Positions 29,715 to 38,295 of a stretch of DNA of 64,000 nt are shown piece by piece. The position numbers and the translations under genes are program-made. This stretch comes from Sphingomonas sp. SUN019 (GTDB taxonomy: Bacteria > Pseudomonadota > Alphaproteobacteria > Sphingomonadales > Sphingomonadaceae). Location of the stretch: assembly GCF_024758705.1 (NCBI RefSeq), contig NZ_CP096971.1, forward strand, positions 620,001-684,000, given 5' to 3'. Position 1 is the stretch's first letter, and every line of letters starts with the position of its first letter. The notes under the pieces are model-generated. The model made no database searches, was not told the origin of the DNA, and saw only the letters and a list, made by a program, of their open reading frames with translations.

Positions 29715-32700
29715 TCAACCATCCACGCGCAAGCTTTGCTCCGCCGCGGGATAGCCGGGCTTGCGCGCGGCAAGCGTTTCGGCCGGGATCGGGATCAACG
29801 TCGGCCCGGCCGTATATAGCAGTGCCGCCTCGATCGCGCGGTCGGGGAAGATGCGGGCTAGGGCAGCGGCGTAAGCGGCCATCTGGCGCAGATGGTATGA
29901 AGGGACGGCGTCGAGCGAGGCGGGAGCCTGCCGTCCGGTCTTGAAATCGACGATCGCAATGAGGTCGTCGGTGACCAGCAGCCGGTCGACCGTTCCGGCA
30001 ACGACCAATCCATCGTCGAGCACCGCGCTGATCGGCGCTTCGGCGAGCGATTGCGGGCCGAAGATGTCGGCGAAGGCGGGATCGTCGAGGACCGCCAGAA
30101 CCGCGGCGATGATCGGCGCGCGTTCGTCCGCCGCCTCAATATGCTCGACCTGCCGCAGCCAGCGATCGGCCGCCGCTTGCCGGTCTTCGTGCGCAACCGC
30201 GGGCAATCGTTCGAACAAGGCGTGCATCCGCCGCCCACGCTCCGCCGCTGCGCGCATGGCAGGTGTAGGCGGGGCGTCGGCGACCGCATCCTTGCCCAAC
30301 GAGGACGGCGCGAGCGGGCGTGGCGGACGCGCTTCGACCGGGGCAGCCTGGCGCGCCCAGTCCGGCAGCGCGATCGGATCGGATACGACCGGGGGCGCGG
30401 TCGCGCGTGGCTTGGCGGGGGTGGTCTTCGCCCAGCCGGTATAGATGCGCGCGCCCTCCCCCTCGGGCGCTTCGATCAGGTCGAAGGCGGCGCGCGACGC
30501 GGCATACCAGCTCGCCGGTGGCGGTTGGCCCTGCCATTTCGCGCTGAGTGACCCCGCGATCACCAGCCGTTCCTCCGCGCGCGTCGCGGCGACGTAGAAC
30601 AGCCGCCAATGCTCGGCGCGTTCTCGACTGGCAACCAGCGCCATCGCCTCGTCGATCGCCCCGGCGCGTTCGGCGGCACGTGGGCGGAACACCGGGATCG
30701 GGGCGTCGGCTCCCTCGGGCGTCCACATCAGCGTGGAACGCGGCGCGGCATCGGGATCGGCGGTCGCGTCGGCAAGAATGACGAGCGGGGCCTGCAGCCC
30801 CTTGGCGCCATGCGCGGTCATCACGCGCACCGCGTCGAGCGGGGCGGCGGAGTCGCGCACGATCTCGACTTCGCCGCGGTCGAACCAGTCTAGGAACCTC
30901 TGCAATGATGGGGTCGCGGACGTCTCGAAGTCGAGCGCGGCGTTTAGCAATTCCTCGATCGGATCGCGCGCTTCCTCGCCCAGGCGTTCGAGCATCTTGC
31001 GGCGTCCGTCGTGCAACAGCGCCTCGAGAAACTGGTAGGGCGTCGTGAAATCGGCGCGTGCGAGCATCGCGTCGAGCACGCCGAGATGCTCGCGGTGGTG
31101 CGTCGACAGGTGACGCCACAGGCTGACCGCGCGTGGTATCGCGCGCGCGAGCAATTCGTCCTGCGTCCAGCCGATCAGCGGCGAGACGAGCAGGCTGGCG
31201 AGGCTGAGATCGTCGTCGGGCTGCAGCACGAAGCGGATCGCGGCGAGCAGATCCTGTACCGCCAGCGGCGCGTTCAGCCGCAACCGGTCGACGCCGGCCA
31301 CGGGAACGCCCTCCGCATAAAGCCGCGCCACCAGCAACTGCGCCAGATCGCCGCGGCGCTTGACGAGGATCATCACGTCCTCGGGCCGCAGCGGCCGACC
31401 CTTGCTCTCCAGCATCAGGCCGTCATCGAGCCATTGCTTCACCTGCCGCGCGATGCGGGTCGCGTTCTCGCGCACCGCGTCGTCGATCCAGCCCTCCTCC
31501 CCGTTGTCGCCCTCACTCGCGCCCGCGCAGACCGTCGGCCACAGCTCGACAAAGCCCGGCCCATCCACCCGCGTCGCGTGTTGCGCAACCTCCCCCACCG
31601 CCCCGAGTGCGCCCTCCCCGACCGCGACCACGGCTGCGTCGACGAATTCCAGCACCGGCGCGGTCGAGCGGAACGAGGTGACCAGCGACAGCTTCTCGAA
31701 TGGCAATCCTCGCTCGTGCGCGGGCATCCGGTCGTCGCCGGTGACCTCCTCCGCCTTGTCCGCGAAATAGCGTTCGGCGGCGGCGAAGAAATCGGGGTCG
31801 GTGCCCTGAAACCCAAAGATCGCCTGCTTGTAGTCGCCGACCGTAAACAACGTACGGACCGACGGCGCATAGACGCCGCGCCCGACGAAATATTCGTCCA
31901 CCAGCGCGCGCACGATCCGCCATTGGTTCGCGTTGGTATCCTGCGCCTCGTCGATCAGGACGTGTTCGGTGATCTGGTCGAGCTTATAACGCACCCATTC
32001 GCCGATACCGGGCGTGTCGAGCAGATCGACGGTCGAGCGGATCAGATCGTCGAAATCGACCGCGCCAACCCGCCGCTTCGCCGCCGCATAACCGCGGGCG
32101 TAGTCGCGCCCGACCTCCAACGCGTCGGCCAGCAGATCGGCGTAGGCGGCGCAGACGCGGAGCGAAAGGAGTTCGGCGCAGGCGTCGCCAAGTTCGGCGG
32201 CCAGTTCGACGTAATCGGGATCGGCCGCGATCAGCTTTGCCGAGGCCTTTCGCGCGCTGCCCGTGCCGGTTCGCACGATGGCAAGCAGATCGGCGAGCGC
32301 GGCGACGCGCCCCTCCGCTTCCGCCGCGAGCCAACTCGATACTCTGTCGGCATAGCCCGAACCGGTCGCGGTGCCCCATGCGCGGTTCGCCGCGCCGATT
32401 CGCTCGATCACCGAACAATCGAGATCTGCGCAACCCGCGGCGATCGCTTCCTCGATATCGCCCGACGGCAGCCCGAGTTCGCGGCGCAGATACGGCTGCA
32501 CGCCCGCGGGCAACGCCTCCAGCGCAGGCCCGGCGCGCGCGCAATCGCGCAGGAAGCGCTCAGCCCCCTCCTCGCCCATCCGCACCGACAGCGCGCCGAT
32601 CGTCGCGACCGGCTTGCCGCGGCCCTCACGCTGCGCATTTACCAGCAGGTCGGACAACGCCTGCCGCGCCAGCAACGCTTCCTCGCGCGGTTCGATCGGG

Positions 32701-33152
32701 CGGAAGCCCGGGACCAGTCCCGCCTCGACCGGAAACGCCGCGAGCAATCCCTGACAGAAGCCGTGGATCGTCTGGATGCGCACGCCACCGCCCGGCGCAT
32801 CGAGCACCTTAGCGAACAGCGTCCGCGCCCGCGCGATCCGCTGCGGCGTCGGTTCTTCTCCCAACGCGATCAGATCCTGCCCCAGCGCGGCGTCCTTCGC
32901 GCGTACCCAAGCGGCCAGACGGCGACTGATCCGTTCGCCCATCTCGGCCGCGCCCGCCTTCGTGAAGGTCAGACACAGGATCGCCGACGGATCGACCCCG
33001 CGCAGCAGCAGCCGGAACACTCGCGCGGCCAACACCTGCGTCTTGCCGGTGCCAGCGGACGCGGCGAGCCAGACGTGCGCGTCGGGGCGGCTGGCGATCG
33101 TCTGGTCGCCCGCCAGCGGTGGCAGGGGTGCGAGTTCAGCGGTCACGGCCAT
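29715..33152 (-). CDS. addA: Double-strand break repair helicase-nuclease AddA
   Basis: Large subunit of the AddAB helicase-nuclease, which resects double-strand breaks. The 1145-residue protein starts with Walker A (WLAASAGTGKTQVLAARV) and UvrD-type motifs (LCLTFTKAGAAEM; IQTIHGFCQ; LIDEAQDTNANQW; TVGDYKQAIFGFQG). The C-terminal PD-(D/E)XK nuclease shows LIAIVDFKTGRQAP. The start ATG 33152 overlaps addB by 17 bases, as expected for a translationally coupled pair. Confidence 0.95.
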   Translation of the reverse strand: MAVTAELAPLPPLAGDQTIASRPDAHVWLAASAGTGKTQVLAARVFRLLLRGVDPSAILCLTFTKAGAAEMGERISRRLAAWVRAKDAALGQDLIALGEEPTPQRIARARTLFAKVLDAPGGGVRIQTIHGFCQGLLAAFPVEAGLVPGFRPIEPREEALLARQALSDLLVNAQREGRGKPVATIGALSVRMGEEGAERFLRDCARAGPALEALPAGVQPYLRRELGLPSGDIEEAIAAGCADLDCSVIERIGAANRAWGTATGSGYADRVSSWLAAEAEGRVAALADLLAIVRTGTGSARKASAKLIAADPDYVELAAELGDACAELLSLRVCAAYADLLADALEVGRDYARGYAAAKRRVGAVDFDDLIRSTVDLLDTPGIGEWVRYKLDQITEHVLIDEAQDTNANQWRIVRALVDEYFVGRGVYAPSVRTLFTVGDYKQAIFGFQGTDPDFFAAAERYFADKAEEVTGDDRMPAHERGLPFEKLSLVTSFRSTAPVLEFVDAAVVAVGEGALGAVGEVAQHATRVDGPGFVELWPTVCAGASEGDNGEEGWIDDAVRENATRIARQVKQWLDDGLMLESKGRPLRPEDVMILVKRRGDLAQLLVARLYAEGVPVAGVDRLRLNAPLAVQDLLAAIRFVLQPDDDLSLASLLVSPLIGWTQDELLARAIPRAVSLWRHLSTHHREHLGVLDAMLARADFTTPYQFLEALLHDGRRKMLERLGEEARDPIEELLNAALDFETSATPSLQRFLDWFDRGEVEIVRDSAAPLDAVRVMTAHGAKGLQAPLVILADATADPDAAPRSTLMWTPEGADAPIPVFRPRAAERAGAIDEAMALVASRERAEHWRLFYVAATRAEERLVIAGSLSAKWQGQPPPASWYAASRAAFDLIEAPEGEGARIYTGWAKTTPAKPRATAPPVVSDPIALPDWARQAAPVEARPPRPLAPSSLGKDAVADAPPTPAMRAAAERGRRMHALFERLPAVAHEDRQAAADRWLRQVEHIEAADERAPIIAAVLAVLDDPAFADIFGPQSLAEAPISAVLDDGLVVAGTVDRLLVTDDLIAIVDFKTGRQAPASLDAVPSYHLRQMAAYAAALARIFPDRAIEAALLYTAGPTLIPIPAETLAARKPGYPAAEQSLRVDG

Positions 33153-36057
33153 ACCATTCGTCGCGGCGCATCAACTGGTCGTATTCGGCGTACGGCGCGA
33201 ATTCGGGATGCAGTTTCGCGGTGAAGGGCTCGTCGCCGGTCAGCCAAGTCTGCGCGGCGTCGGTAAACACCGCGACTGCGTTGGCGACGAATTCGCTCGT
33301 CACGATCTTGCCCGATTTGCCGACCGGATCGACCGGCGACGTGACCGATCCGAACGCATCGCCTTTTTTCGCCAGCGACCAGTATTCGAAATCGGTCGCG
33401 GTCCCCCCGATCCCGGCGAACCCGCCGCGCTCGGCGATCGCGCCAAGCAAACCGAGTTGCATCGAGAAGCCGGCCTTCACCGCGACGGGGGACGGGGCCT
33501 TGCCGGTCTTGTAGTCGACGATCCCGATCCCGCCGCCGGGCATCCGGTCGACCCGGTCAAAGCGGCCCGACAGCGTGACGCCCGCGATCGTCGTGCCGCC
33601 CTTTCCTTCGGACGCCAGCACCTCGCGTCCTTCCGCGCGGTCGCGGTCGAGCCGTTCGGCGATCCAGTCGATTGCCGCGATCAGCCGCGGCTGCCAGAGC
33701 GCGCGGAGCAGCGGATGCGCGGCGGGATCGTCGAGCATCGCCAGCGCCATCGGGCGCAGCGCGTCGAGGCGGCAGTCATGCTCCTTCGCCCAACGTTCGA
33801 GGACGTCATGAACGGCGGTCCCGCGCCACGCTGCGCTCGGATCGGCGTCGACCGGATCGAGCGACGCGAGCCGCAGGATGCGTTGCGCGTAGAAGGCGTA
33901 GGGGTCGGCCTTTAGCCGGTCGACCTGCGTGACCGAGATTTCGGTCGGGCGCAGCGCCTTGGGCGGCATCGGCGCGGGGCGGTCGGCGGGACGGTGCGCG
34001 TCCGCGCGATCGAGCGCGCGGGTCCAGCCCTCTAGGTCGTTTGCGCGCGCGAACCGCTCCCCCGCCATCGCCTCCAGCCGCAACCAGAAACGCGAGGCAA
34101 GCGCGGGCGAGCGCGCATCGCGGCGGCTGCGCGTGATGAGGACGGTCGGCGCGCCCAAGCCCTGCCCGAAATCATGCGCCGCCACGCCGATTCCGCGCTC
34201 CAGCCCCGGCAGCCCCAGTTCGCTGCGGATGCGCGGCGCGAGCCAAGGGTCGGGCGCCGGGCTACCCGGCCAAACGCCCTCGTTCAGCCCGCCCAGGATC
34301 ATCAGATCGGCGGACTGCAGCCGCGCCTCGATCAGGCCGTAGATTGCGAGGCGCGGATGCCCGCCCTGCTGGGGTCGCACCGCGACCTCGTCCATCAACA
34401 GCCGCAGCAAGGGCGCGAAACCGTCCGCGGTTACGTCGCGCGGACCGGACGGCGCCTCCACCTCCAGATCGGCGAGCAGGTCCGCCGCAGCACGGCCTGC
34501 CGGTCCTCGCCAAACCTCGTCCCCCGCCAGCGCGGATGCCGCATCGCGCAGCGCCGCGACGCGATCGGCAAGCGGACGCGTGCCGTCGCCGAAGGCTTCC
34601 GCGATCGGGGTCAACAAGGCGCGCGCCTCGCGCCACCAATCGGTCGCCTTGTCACCCAGATGCGCGTCGATGCCGTTCAGGCCCGGCCCCGGCCGCGGCC
34701 CGCGCAACGCCCGGTCCAGCCGCCGCACGCCCTCCAGCCACGATCGCCGCACCACGCCCCACCGCACCAGCGGGTGCTTGAGCAGGGTCAGCAGCGCGAG
34801 CGGCGCAAAATCCTGCGCCGCGGCCTCGACGATCGCGATCAGCAACGTTCCCGGCGGCAGGATCGACAGCGGCCGCCCCGCGGTGTCGTCGATATCGATG
34901 TTCCAACGCCGACAATGCGCCGCCACGCGACGCGCCAGCGCGCGATCGGGGGTGACGAGCGCAGCGGTCCTGCCGGGCTCCTCCAGCGCGCCGCGAAGCG
35001 CCAGCGCGATCGCCTGCGCTTCCTCCGCCGGGGTTGCGAGTTCGGCCGCAGTCACGCCGGTCAAGCGGCGCTGCGCGGAATCGAGATCGGTCCATTTGCC
35101 GGTAAATTCTGCCGGGGCGAGCGCGTTGGCGATCGCGCGTCCACGGATGGCCGACGCATCGTGATCGCTGCCGCCCTGCCATACCGACACCTCGTCGCGC
35201 GCCACACCCATCCGTTCGAGCAGCAGCTTCAGATGGAATTGTGGATGCACCTCGATCGACCGCTTGATTGCGCCTGTGATGGGGTCGGGCTTGTGCGGAC
35301 CAAGCGCGTCCCACTCCTCGAGCGGCATCGTAAGGCCGAGACCCGCCAGCACGACCATGCCCTGCGGCAATTCCGAAATGCTGCGCAGCAATCGCGCAAC
35401 CGCGGGCGCGGAATCGGTGATGCCGGCGGCGCAGACGAAACCGGGCGGCGGCGCGTCCTTCCATAGCGCCGCCAGCCGCCGCAGCAACGCCGCGCGCCGC
35501 GTGGCCTGATCGATCCGGAAGAGCCGTTCGAGTTCGCGCGGCCAGCGGTCCGTGACGATACCGAACAGCGCCAACGCGCGCTGCCAGTGTTCGGACAGTT
35601 CGGGGCCGAGATCGATGTCGTGTAGCGCCGACGGCAGCACTTCCTCGACGATCAACTGGTCGAGCGTCCGCGCCAGTTCGCCCGCCAACCGCACCGCTTC
35701 GGCGGCGTCGAGATCGGGGCGCTCCTCCTGCACCAGCCGTGCGAGGATCATCCGGCGGGCGAGCGGGGACACCGCGGGCGCGACGGGTTCGGCATCGTCG
35801 ACCGGGTCGAGCGCGACGCCGACCGCCTCGCCCAGATCATCCGCGCCAATCGCCACCAGCCGCGGCAACAGCAACGCGCCGCCGCTCGCGCGAACGAACG
35901 CTTCGGAGACCGCGATCTTCGCGCGATTGTTGGGCAGCAATACCAGTCCGCGAGCCAGCGTCAGGCGATCCGCGCCGAAGCGCCGGATCAGCCCCGCCGC
36001 GAGCGTGTTGGCGAACGCGCGGTGGGCGGGGATGGTGTAGAGTTTGGGCGTCGACAA
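33136..36057 (-). CDS. addB: Double-strand break repair protein AddB
   Basis: Second subunit of AddAB, 973 residues. It has a helicase-like but Walker A-less N-terminus (ARGLVLLPNNRAKIAVSEAFVRA), as is usual in alphaproteobacterial AddB, and a C-terminal RecB-type nuclease (GGIGIVDYKTGKAPSPVAVK). The conserved start MSTPKLYTIPAHRAFANTLAAGL supports ATG 36057. It overlaps addA. A hairpin repeat lies in the 74-base gap before it, behind murU, so murU read-through may drive it. Confidence 0.94.
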   Translation of the reverse strand: MSTPKLYTIPAHRAFANTLAAGLIRRFGADRLTLARGLVLLPNNRAKIAVSEAFVRASGGALLLPRLVAIGADDLGEAVGVALDPVDDAEPVAPAVSPLARRMILARLVQEERPDLDAAEAVRLAGELARTLDQLIVEEVLPSALHDIDLGPELSEHWQRALALFGIVTDRWPRELERLFRIDQATRRAALLRRLAALWKDAPPPGFVCAAGITDSAPAVARLLRSISELPQGMVVLAGLGLTMPLEEWDALGPHKPDPITGAIKRSIEVHPQFHLKLLLERMGVARDEVSVWQGGSDHDASAIRGRAIANALAPAEFTGKWTDLDSAQRRLTGVTAAELATPAEEAQAIALALRGALEEPGRTAALVTPDRALARRVAAHCRRWNIDIDDTAGRPLSILPPGTLLIAIVEAAAQDFAPLALLTLLKHPLVRWGVVRRSWLEGVRRLDRALRGPRPGPGLNGIDAHLGDKATDWWREARALLTPIAEAFGDGTRPLADRVAALRDAASALAGDEVWRGPAGRAAADLLADLEVEAPSGPRDVTADGFAPLLRLLMDEVAVRPQQGGHPRLAIYGLIEARLQSADLMILGGLNEGVWPGSPAPDPWLAPRIRSELGLPGLERGIGVAAHDFGQGLGAPTVLITRSRRDARSPALASRFWLRLEAMAGERFARANDLEGWTRALDRADAHRPADRPAPMPPKALRPTEISVTQVDRLKADPYAFYAQRILRLASLDPVDADPSAAWRGTAVHDVLERWAKEHDCRLDALRPMALAMLDDPAAHPLLRALWQPRLIAAIDWIAERLDRDRAEGREVLASEGKGGTTIAGVTLSGRFDRVDRMPGGGIGIVDYKTGKAPSPVAVKAGFSMQLGLLGAIAERGGFAGIGGTATDFEYWSLAKKGDAFGSVTSPVDPVGKSGKIVTSEFVANAVAVFTDAAQTWLTGDEPFTAKLHPEFAPYAEYDQLMRRDEWYGRDR

Positions 36058-36072
36058 GCGCGTCAGCCGCTC

Positions 36073-36108
36073 AACCCGTCACCCCAGCGAAAGCTGGGGT
36101 GACGGGTT
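36073..36108. repeat. Intergenic hairpin repeat, family B core (GAAA/TTTC loop)
   Basis: Perfect 16-bp arms (AACCCGTCACCCCAGC and complement) with a GAAA loop on the plus strand. The core CACCCC-R-GC-loop-GC-Y-GGGGTG is the same as in the inverted repeat at 11409-11426. It is between murU and addB in a co-directional run and has no T tail. Confidence 0.82.
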
Positions 36109-36131
36109 CTTGGTTAGGGTCGACGCGGCCC

Positions 36132-36887
36132 TCAGCCATCGGCCAGCATCGCCTCGGTCGCGCGGATCGCACCGGGATGACCGATGTCGAACCACAGCCC
36201 TTGGTGGACGACGCCGAATGCGCGGCCGCTTTCGATCGCGCGGTTCCAAAACAGGTTCGTCGAGAACGCGCCGTCGGGCCAGTCGCGGATCAGGCGCGGA
36301 GAGAGGATCTGCACGCCGGTGTAGACGAACGGCGCGATCCGGCCGGGCTTGCGCCGGCTGACGATGCGGCCGTGCGCATCGATGTGAAAATCGCCCTGCC
36401 CGGGATGATTGTGCGCGCGCGCCAAGGGGACCAGCAGCAGCAACGCATCCATCGTCGCATCGTCCCAGCGCGACGCGAGGATGCGGATCGCGTCGGTCGG
36501 GCCGTCGATCCAGAGGTTGTCGCTGTTGACGACAAGGAATGGATCGTCACCGATAAGATCGCGCGCCTTCACGATCCCACCGCCGGTTTCGAGCAACTTC
36601 CCGCGTTCGTCGGACACGACCACCTCGATACCCTTTACGCGATTGGCGAGATGCGCCTCGAGCGCGTCAGCGAGATAGTGGACGTTGACCACCGCGCGGT
36701 CGACCCCGGCCGAGCGCAACCGATCGAACACGTGGTCGAGCAGCGCCTTTCCGGCCACTTCGACCAGCGGCTTGGGTCGTGTCGCGGTCAGCGGGCGCAT
36801 CCGTTTGCCCAGCCCCGCCGCCATCACCATCGCGGTCTTTGGCACCCGACCGCCGGGGTCGGGCCGAAACATCCGCAACCGCGTCAT
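36132..36887 (-). CDS. murU: N-acetylmuramate alpha-1-phosphate uridylyltransferase MurU
   Basis: Makes UDP-MurNAc from MurNAc-1-phosphate and UTP in cell-wall recycling, by-passing de novo synthesis. The 251-residue nucleotidyltransferase has the signature MVMAAGLGKRMRPLTATRPKPLVEVAGK and VVNSDNLW in the metal-binding site. The start overlaps the amgK stop (ATGA), showing coupling with the kinase that supplies its substrate. A longer upstream frame would run into amgK and is rejected. Confidence 0.9.
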   Translation of the reverse strand: MTRLRMFRPDPGGRVPKTAMVMAAGLGKRMRPLTATRPKPLVEVAGKALLDHVFDRLRSAGVDRAVVNVHYLADALEAHLANRVKGIEVVVSDERGKLLETGGGIVKARDLIGDDPFLVVNSDNLWIDGPTDAIRILASRWDDATMDALLLLVPLARAHNHPGQGDFHIDAHGRIVSRRKPGRIAPFVYTGVQILSPRLIRDWPDGAFSTNLFWNRAIESGRAFGVVHQGLWFDIGHPGAIRATEAMLADG

Positions 36888-37852
36888 GCCTGCATCGCCA
36901 GCGGATCGCCGCGCAATTCCGGGGGGATGTTCTCGTCGAACCAGCGTGCGACGGGGGCGAGCGCGGGGAACGACAGATCGCGTTCCAGATAGCTCCACAC
37001 ACGCGGGCACATCGACGGATAACGCGGCTTGCCATCGCGTTTCCACAGCCGCACGAAGATGCCGATGATCTTCGCGTTCCGCTGCGCGCCGAGAACATGA
37101 TAGGCGTTGAGGAACGCGTCGCCCTCGCCGGTGGCTGCGGCGTAACGCGCTAACATCGCCTCCTCCAGACCCGGATCGACGTCTCGCCGCGCATCCTGCA
37201 GTAGCGACACCAGATCATACGCCGGATGCCCGGCCAGCGCGTCCTGGAAATCGAGCAGGCCGAGCGTGCGAGCGTCCCCGACGAGCATCAAATTCTCGGC
37301 ATGATAATCGCGCAGGACGGTGACGGGCGCGTCGGTCAGCGCCGACCCCAGCACCAAATCCCACGCCGCGCGGTAGTCTTCGGTATCGACCCCCAGTCCG
37401 ACTGCAGGACAATACCATTCGACCAACAACGCCGCCTCGCGCTGCAACTCGGCCAAGTCATAGGGGCGCAAACCCTCGGCCGGATGCGCGCGCAACCTTA
37501 CGAGCAGGTCGATCGCGGCCTCGTATAGCGGCAACGTCACCACAGGGTCGGAGTCGATCGCCTCGCGCATGCGATCGTCCCCGAAATCCTCCAGCAGCAC
37601 GAGGCCCTGCGCCTCGTCCGCGGCGTGGATCGCGGGGGCGGAGAAACCCTTCGCAATTAACCAGCGCGCAATCGAGACGAACGGGCGCGGATCTTCGTGC
37701 GGCGGCGGCGCGTCCATCAGCACCGCGCTGCGAGTTCCGTCCACCACGCGGAAATAGCGCCGGAACGACGCGTCGCCCGCCAATGGCAGGATCGTCGCCC
37801 CGCCCCAGCCGTGTGCAGCCAGGAACGCGGGCGCGCCGGTCGGCGGAATCAT
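36884..37852 (-). CDS. amgK: N-acetylmuramate/N-acetylglucosamine kinase AmgK
   Basis: Anomeric kinase that phosphorylates recycled MurNAc at C1. The 322-residue aminoglycoside-phosphotransferase-like protein shows LPLAGDASFRRYFRV, the catalytic loop VLRDYHAENLMLV and a DFG-like LLDFQDALAGHPAYDLVSLLQDAR. ATG 37852 overlaps the tsaE stop (ATGA); an ATG four codons upstream is also possible. It precedes murU in the standard recycling pair. Confidence 0.92.
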   Translation of the reverse strand: MIPPTGAPAFLAAHGWGGATILPLAGDASFRRYFRVVDGTRSAVLMDAPPPHEDPRPFVSIARWLIAKGFSAPAIHAADEAQGLVLLEDFGDDRMREAIDSDPVVTLPLYEAAIDLLVRLRAHPAEGLRPYDLAELQREAALLVEWYCPAVGLGVDTEDYRAAWDLVLGSALTDAPVTVLRDYHAENLMLVGDARTLGLLDFQDALAGHPAYDLVSLLQDARRDVDPGLEEAMLARYAAATGEGDAFLNAYHVLGAQRNAKIIGIFVRLWKRDGKPRYPSMCPRVWSYLERDLSFPALAPVARWFDENIPPELRGDPLAMQA

Positions 37853-38295
37853 GTCGGTCGCCATCGCCGCTCCCAAGCCGCGGGCGCTTCCCAAGTCAAG
37901 CGACGTGCGCCGTCCGGTTCGATCGCGAGCGCCAGGCGCAACGCATTCAGCCAGGCGTCCGGCCCCGCCCGCTCAGGCCATTCGATCAGCAGCACCGAAT
38001 CGTACAGCGCCTCGTCGAGGCCCAATTCTTCCATCTCGGCCGGATCGTCGATGCGGTAGAGATCGACGTGCAGCACGGGCAGGCGAACCTCGGGCGGGGC
38101 GTAAGGCTGGACGATCGCAAAGCTGGGACTCGGCGCTTCGCCGGACAGCCCGAGCGCGCGCAGCAGCCCGCGCGCGATGCTCGTCTTGCCCGCGCCGAGT
38201 GGCCCTTCCAACGTGACGACATCGCCGGGCGCAACGACGCCCGCAAGCGACGCGCCGATGGCTTCGGTCGCGACCGGATCGGCAAGGCGGATCAT
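37849..38295 (-). CDS. tsaE: tRNA t6A biosynthesis ATPase TsaE
   Basis: ATPase partner of TsaB/TsaD in making N6-threonylcarbamoyladenosine in tRNA. The 148-residue protein has a Walker A motif in LEGPLGAGKTSIARGLL, the family motif SPSFAIVQPY (SPTF-like), and LHVDLYRIDD and LIEWPERAG. It overlaps divL by four bases and amgK by four, so translation is coupled along the run. Confidence 0.94.
   Translation of the reverse strand: MIRLADPVATEAIGASLAGVVAPGDVVTLEGPLGAGKTSIARGLLRALGLSGEAPSPSFAIVQPYAPPEVRLPVLHVDLYRIDDPAEMEELGLDEALYDSVLLIEWPERAGPDAWLNALRLALAIEPDGARRLTWEAPAAWERRWRPT

Noticed and set aside
31011..33224. 737-codon open frame on the plus strand
   Set aside because: Antisense to addA; no domain recognised.
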